Positions 7,434 to 9,398 of a stretch of 9,398 bases of DNA are shown piece after piece (the stretch's first letter is position 1; every line of letters starts with the position of its first letter). This stretch comes from JBJXFK01 sp046155505 (GTDB lineage: Bacteria > Planctomycetota > Phycisphaerae > UBA1845 > Fen-1342), in contig JBJXFK010000329.1 of the NCBI GenBank assembly GCA_046155505.1, positions 1 to 9,398 on the forward strand. The letters run 5' to 3'. The translations under genes and the position numbers were made by a program. The notes beneath the pieces were generated by a model that worked only from the letters and a program-made list of their open reading frames with translations, was not told where the DNA came from and searched no databases.

Positions 7434-8618
7434 TCATTTCTGCAAATACACCCACACAAAGCCCGTCCGATCCTCTTCCATGAACTCGCCGCGAGCCTCG
7501 TAGTGCGCGCTGATCTTCCGGTTGTGTTCTTCCTGATCTTTCTCCGTCACTTGACTCTGTGGTGCGAACAGCTTCGCGGACTTCTCATTCCATTCCGCGT
7601 AGCGCTTCTTGAAATCTTGTTCGCTCACGCCCTTCGCAGGCGAGACGAGATTGATCGAGTCGCCAACCAGAACGTCCAGCTTGCCGTCGCCGTTCATGTC
7701 CGCGGCCCAGACACGCGTCGAGCCGGCAGGTCGCTTGACCTCACTCGGCCGACACTCGGTCACCATTTCGCCTTCGACCTTGATTAGCGGCTTGAACTGC
7801 TTGAGCACCGGCGTTTTCTTCGCGCCGGCGGTGTTCTCGGCGATTTGCACGCCGCCTTCCGAGGATCCGCTCAGCACGTCGAGATCGCCGTCCTTGTCCC
7901 AGTCGATCAGGAATGGATCACTGTGGTGCCCGGCGATTTTCAGCGGCTCGTCGCCGGCCTTGATTGCGCTGCATTTCGGCGAGAATTTGCCCTTGCCTTC
8001 GCCGTCAAACAGAAAGAACTTGCCTGCGAAATTACCGACGACCAGATCGAGATCGCCGTCGCTATCCCAATCGACCGCCGTGGGTCGGGTGCAGATCGCA
8101 TCGATGAATGCGTTCGGTCCGTCGCTGCTACTCGGAATGATGAGCGGCTCGCCATCGGTGCCATTCAGCGTCTCGGCCTTTTTGAATGTGCCGTCGGGGT
8201 TGCCCCAGAGCACCTGGAACAGACCCGCCATCGAGCCGCCCATGCGCGAATACGAGCCTGAGAGAATGTCGTTGTTACCGTCGGCGTTCAGGTCCACAAA
8301 CTGTGGAGTAGAGGACGTGCATCACCAAACGCCGGGCACTTCGGCCACGCTTCCGCCGGCCTGCAACCAGTCGCCCGCGGCGAACTTCATGTCGCCGAGG
8401 CCCTTGCAGACGCGAATTTTGCCTTGCTTGAACTGTCCGACGAGCAGGTCGAGCTTGCCGTCGCGATCGATGTCGGCCAGGGCCGGGAACGCAAATCCCG
8501 GCTGCTCGACGCGAATGACCTCATCGCCGGCCTTCACCCGCACGGGGTCGTGAAATTCCGCCGCGATCGCCCCGCCGGCGGATGCCGCCACGAAAAGACA
8601 AATCGGTAGCCGTTTCAT
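7434..8618 (-). CDS. Exported FG-GAP/VCBS-repeat protein interrupted by one in-frame TGA: candidate selenoprotein (or nonsense-mutated gene)
   Basis: Read through the TGA, this is one 394-residue protein. The ATG at 8618 has AAAGGAG 7 nt upstream and starts a clear signal peptide (MKRLPICLFVAASAGGAIAA, cleavage after residue 20). Five FG-GAP/VCBS-type calcium-binding motifs follow: ADIDRDGKLDLLVG (48-61), VDLNADGNNDILSG (108-121), VDWDSDGDLDLVVG (182-195), IDWDKDGDLDVLSG (238-251) and ADMNGDGKLDVLVG (306-319), as in beta-propeller surface proteins. Codon 99 is TGA (8324-8322), between VPGVW and CTSSTPQFVDLN, with no frameshift and no other lesion. The downstream part alone (first GTG at 8297) lacks a signal peptide and a good ribosome binding site, so it is unlikely to be a separate gene. 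TGA is used as the normal stop here and in neighbouring genes, so general recoding is unlikely. A SECIS-like hairpin lies 20 nt after the TGA, favouring selenocysteine next to Cys100. A recent nonsense mutation or sequence error remains possible. Confidence 0.82.
8293..8307 (-). promoter_or_regulatory. SECIS-like hairpin downstream of the in-frame TGA
   Basis: On the - strand TCCACA-GTT-TGTGGA forms a perfect 6-bp stem with a GUU triloop. The first loop base, G, is separated from the TGA by 20 nt. From memory, the bacterial SECIS consensus asks for a short stem-loop with a G among the first two loop bases at about 16-37 nt from the UGA, and this hairpin meets it. No strong lower stem is apparent, and a 6-bp hairpin can arise by chance. 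Confidence 0.5.
8322..8324 (-). other. In-frame TGA codon, possible selenocysteine (residue 99)
   Basis: The codon order on the - strand is GGC GTT TGG TGA TGC ACG TCC. The frame before it continues without shift into the next FG-GAP repeat. If decoded as selenocysteine it makes a Trp-Sec-Cys-Thr sequence in an exported domain, a vicinal Sec-Cys pair. Confidence 0.5.
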
Positions 8619-8625
8619 GCAGACT

Positions 8626-8632
8626 CTCCTTT
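8626..8632 (-). promoter_or_regulatory. Shine-Dalgarno of the FG-GAP gene
   Basis: AAAGGAG on the - strand ends 7 nt before the ATG at 8618 and fixes that start over upstream in-frame starts, which would precede the signal peptide with Arg/Ser-rich sequence. Confidence 0.75.
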
Positions 8633-8660
8633 GAAGTTGCTGACGCGACCCGCGGGCGGA

Positions 8661-8666
8661 ATTGTA
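8661..8666 (-). promoter_or_regulatory. Possible -10 box of the FG-GAP gene
   Basis: TACAAT on the - strand matches the -10 consensus in 5 of 6 positions and would start a leader of about 35 nt before the ATG. The region 16-18 nt further upstream (around TCACGC) is a poor -35 box, so this is tentative. Confidence 0.35.
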
Positions 8667-9167
8667 GCCGGTGGGCGGGGAAGCGTGAGACGCGCCGCGC
8701 GGGGCGAATGCGGCGCGAATGCAGAATGAAGAGTGCGGAATGCAGCACGAAGAGGGATTCGCACGGGAGCGCGTGGGGCGGTTCGGGGGCGCGGTGAAGG
8801 TCTTGATAACCAAGATGCTCACGCGCCCCCCTCTCGTTGACCATCTTGGGCCGGTTTGATTGGTTTGCGGGTTTTATCGGGCGATGTCGCCGGGGTTGGC
8901 GCGTTCGGGGGTGACGGGAATCGGGATGGTGCGCAGCGCGGCTCACGCGAGGAGCGTAGGCGGCGGATGCACGAGTTTCGCGTCGGCGATGCGCGAGGGA
9001 CGGAGATTCACGGCGGTGAGCGGATTTGTGCAGGTGTGGCACCGGCTAATCGCAGTTGCGATCAAATCGAATCATGCAGGGCACAACTCGAGTCAACAAG
9101 CGGATGCGCGACTCTTTTTGAACGCCGCGCCGCTCAGCGACCGCGTCGTTCGCTCACGGTCGGTTCA
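8667..9167. other. Intergenic region without a convincing gene
   Basis: About 500 nt between the FG-GAP promoter region and the right-hand repeats. Open frames here (for example + strand 8856-9254 and 8860-9207) have no good ribosome binding site, overlap each other, and encode Arg/Ser/Ala-rich sequence without recognisable domains or signal peptides. I see only a short imperfect direct repeat at 8717-8754. Confidence 0.5.
8717..8754. repeat. Imperfect 17-nt direct repeat
   Basis: GAATGCAGAATGAAGAG (8717-8733) and GAATGCAGCACGAAGAG (8738-8754) agree at 14 of 17 positions with a 4-nt spacer. The purine-rich, lower-GC composition differs from the surroundings. Confidence 0.5.
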
Positions 9168-9186
9168 CACTGCTCGCAGAGCAGTG
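9168..9186. repeat. Perfect 8-bp palindrome (hairpin)
   Basis: CACTGCTC (9168-9175) is followed by GCA and then its exact complement GAGCAGTG (9179-9186). It abuts the first copy of the 22-nt direct repeat at 9182. No T-run follows, so it is not a typical terminator. Confidence 0.6.
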
Positions 9187-9234
9187 GCACCCGCACGGTT
9201 TTCATAGTTGGACAGTGCCACCCGCCAGCTTTTG
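9182..9234. repeat. Imperfect direct repeat pair, 22 nt
   Basis: CAGTGGCACCCGCACGGTTTTC (copy 1, 9182-9203) and a second copy at 9213-9234 that shares CAGTG, CACCCGC and TTTT agree at 17 of 22 positions. GTGGCAC in copy 1 and GTGCCAC in copy 2 also form a 7-bp inverted repeat. With the adjoining palindrome this looks like a dispersed intergenic repeat unit. Confidence 0.5.
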
Positions 9235-9254
9235 TCGGCGCGCAGTGGTGCTAA

Positions 9255-9398
9255 TGGAGGTGGCGGGAATCGAACCCGCCGGCGCGGAGGTCGATTTGTC
9301 TTGCGACTCTTCGACCTTGCGCCGCCACGAATCCGCGCTTCCGCGGATTCACAACACAGTGCGGCTCGTTTTGGGGTCTTTGCAGCCGAGCGACCGCG
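9255..9398 (-). ncRNA. ssrA: 3' portion of a probable tmRNA (or a tRNA-derived remnant), 5' end outside window
   Basis: On the - strand GGCGGG-TTCGATT-CCCGCC (9280-9262) is a perfect T-arm with the conserved TTCGA loop, followed by acceptor strand ACCTCC and discriminator A at 9255; CCA is not encoded. The 5' acceptor partner (about GGAGGTG) does not occur within the remaining 140 nt, and no D-arm or anticodon arm is visible, which excludes an ordinary tRNA. Upstream are two strong hairpins, GAATCCGCG/CGCGGATTC at 9350-9329 and a composite stem at 9323-9281 (GGCGC/GCGCC, then GGTCGA/TCGACC, then GTC/GAC). A one-piece tmRNA of 350-400 nt would have its 5' half and tag reading frame beyond the window. 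The GGAC usually seen just before the tmRNA T-stem is not evident. The alternative is an attachment-site remnant of an integrated element. Confidence 0.5.

Noticed and set aside
7434..8297. The downstream FG-GAP segment as an independent gene starting at GTG 8297
   Set aside because: The frame is continuous with the upstream signal-peptide part apart from the TGA, there is no Shine-Dalgarno, and the GTG falls inside an FG-GAP repeat.
8322..8324. General reassignment of TGA to Trp or Gly
   Set aside because: TGA ends this gene at 7434-7436, the HEAT-repeat gene, the small exported gene and the partial gene at 116-118, so it is a normal stop codon here.
9182..9234. CRISPR array
   Set aside because: Only two imperfect units with a 9-nt gap; no regular spacers and no cas genes.
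8856..9254. 132- and 115-codon + strand open frames in the right intergenic region
   Set aside because: Overlapping frames without motifs or proper initiation signals; they run into repeats and the T-arm of the RNA gene.
9255..9398. tRNA-Sec (selC), which would link neatly to the TGA gene
   Set aside because: No TCA anticodon occurs in this segment on the - strand, and no 8-bp acceptor partner or long D-stem is present.

Overview
The window is high-GC bacterial DNA with four secreted or cell-surface protein genes, the last codons of a fifth gene, and a tRNA-like 3' end at the right edge. The protein types (HEAT-repeat exported protein, subtilase with Gly-rich linkers and MopE-type metal-binding repeats, FG-GAP/VCBS calcium-binding protein) and the strong GC3, which produces long shadow ORFs, point to a planctomycete or a similar large-genome environmental bacterium. 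This placement is inference; no phylogenetic marker gene is present.

Left part, + strand: a 38-codon C-terminal remnant of an unknown gene (2-118), a small hairpin, then a good sigma70-type promoter (155-182) driving a probable two-gene unit. The first gene (264-2711) encodes an exported HEAT/TPR-like protein with an embedded, catalytically degenerate receiver-like domain. The second (2787-3488) encodes a small exported protein of unknown function. A clear intrinsic terminator follows (3553-3594).

Middle, - strand, convergent with the first unit: a 1207-aa modular subtilisin-family (S8) protease (7228 to 3605). It has an intact Asp/His/Ser triad, two PPC-like domains separated by polyglycine linkers, two fibronectin-III domains, two MopE-type metal-binding repeats, a thrombospondin type 3-like acidic segment and a C-terminal hydrophobic anchor followed by basic residues.

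Right part, - strand: an exported FG-GAP/VCBS-repeat protein (8618 to 7434). Its reading frame is intact except for one in-frame TGA at codon 99, followed at once by a Cys codon. Twenty nucleotides after the TGA is a perfect 6-bp hairpin with a GUU loop, which matches the layout of a bacterial SECIS element. The gene is therefore a candidate extracytoplasmic selenoprotein with a Sec-Cys pair. The alternatives are a recent nonsense mutation or a sequence error. This is the most interesting point in the window.

From 8633 to 9254 there is no convincing gene, only short repeats and a palindrome. At 9255-9398 (- strand) lies a perfect T-arm and acceptor 3' strand whose 5' partner is not in the window; this fits the 3' end of a tmRNA, or a tRNA-derived attachment-site remnant. 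The proteins would all act outside the cytoplasm, but nothing in the sequence shows that they form one pathway.
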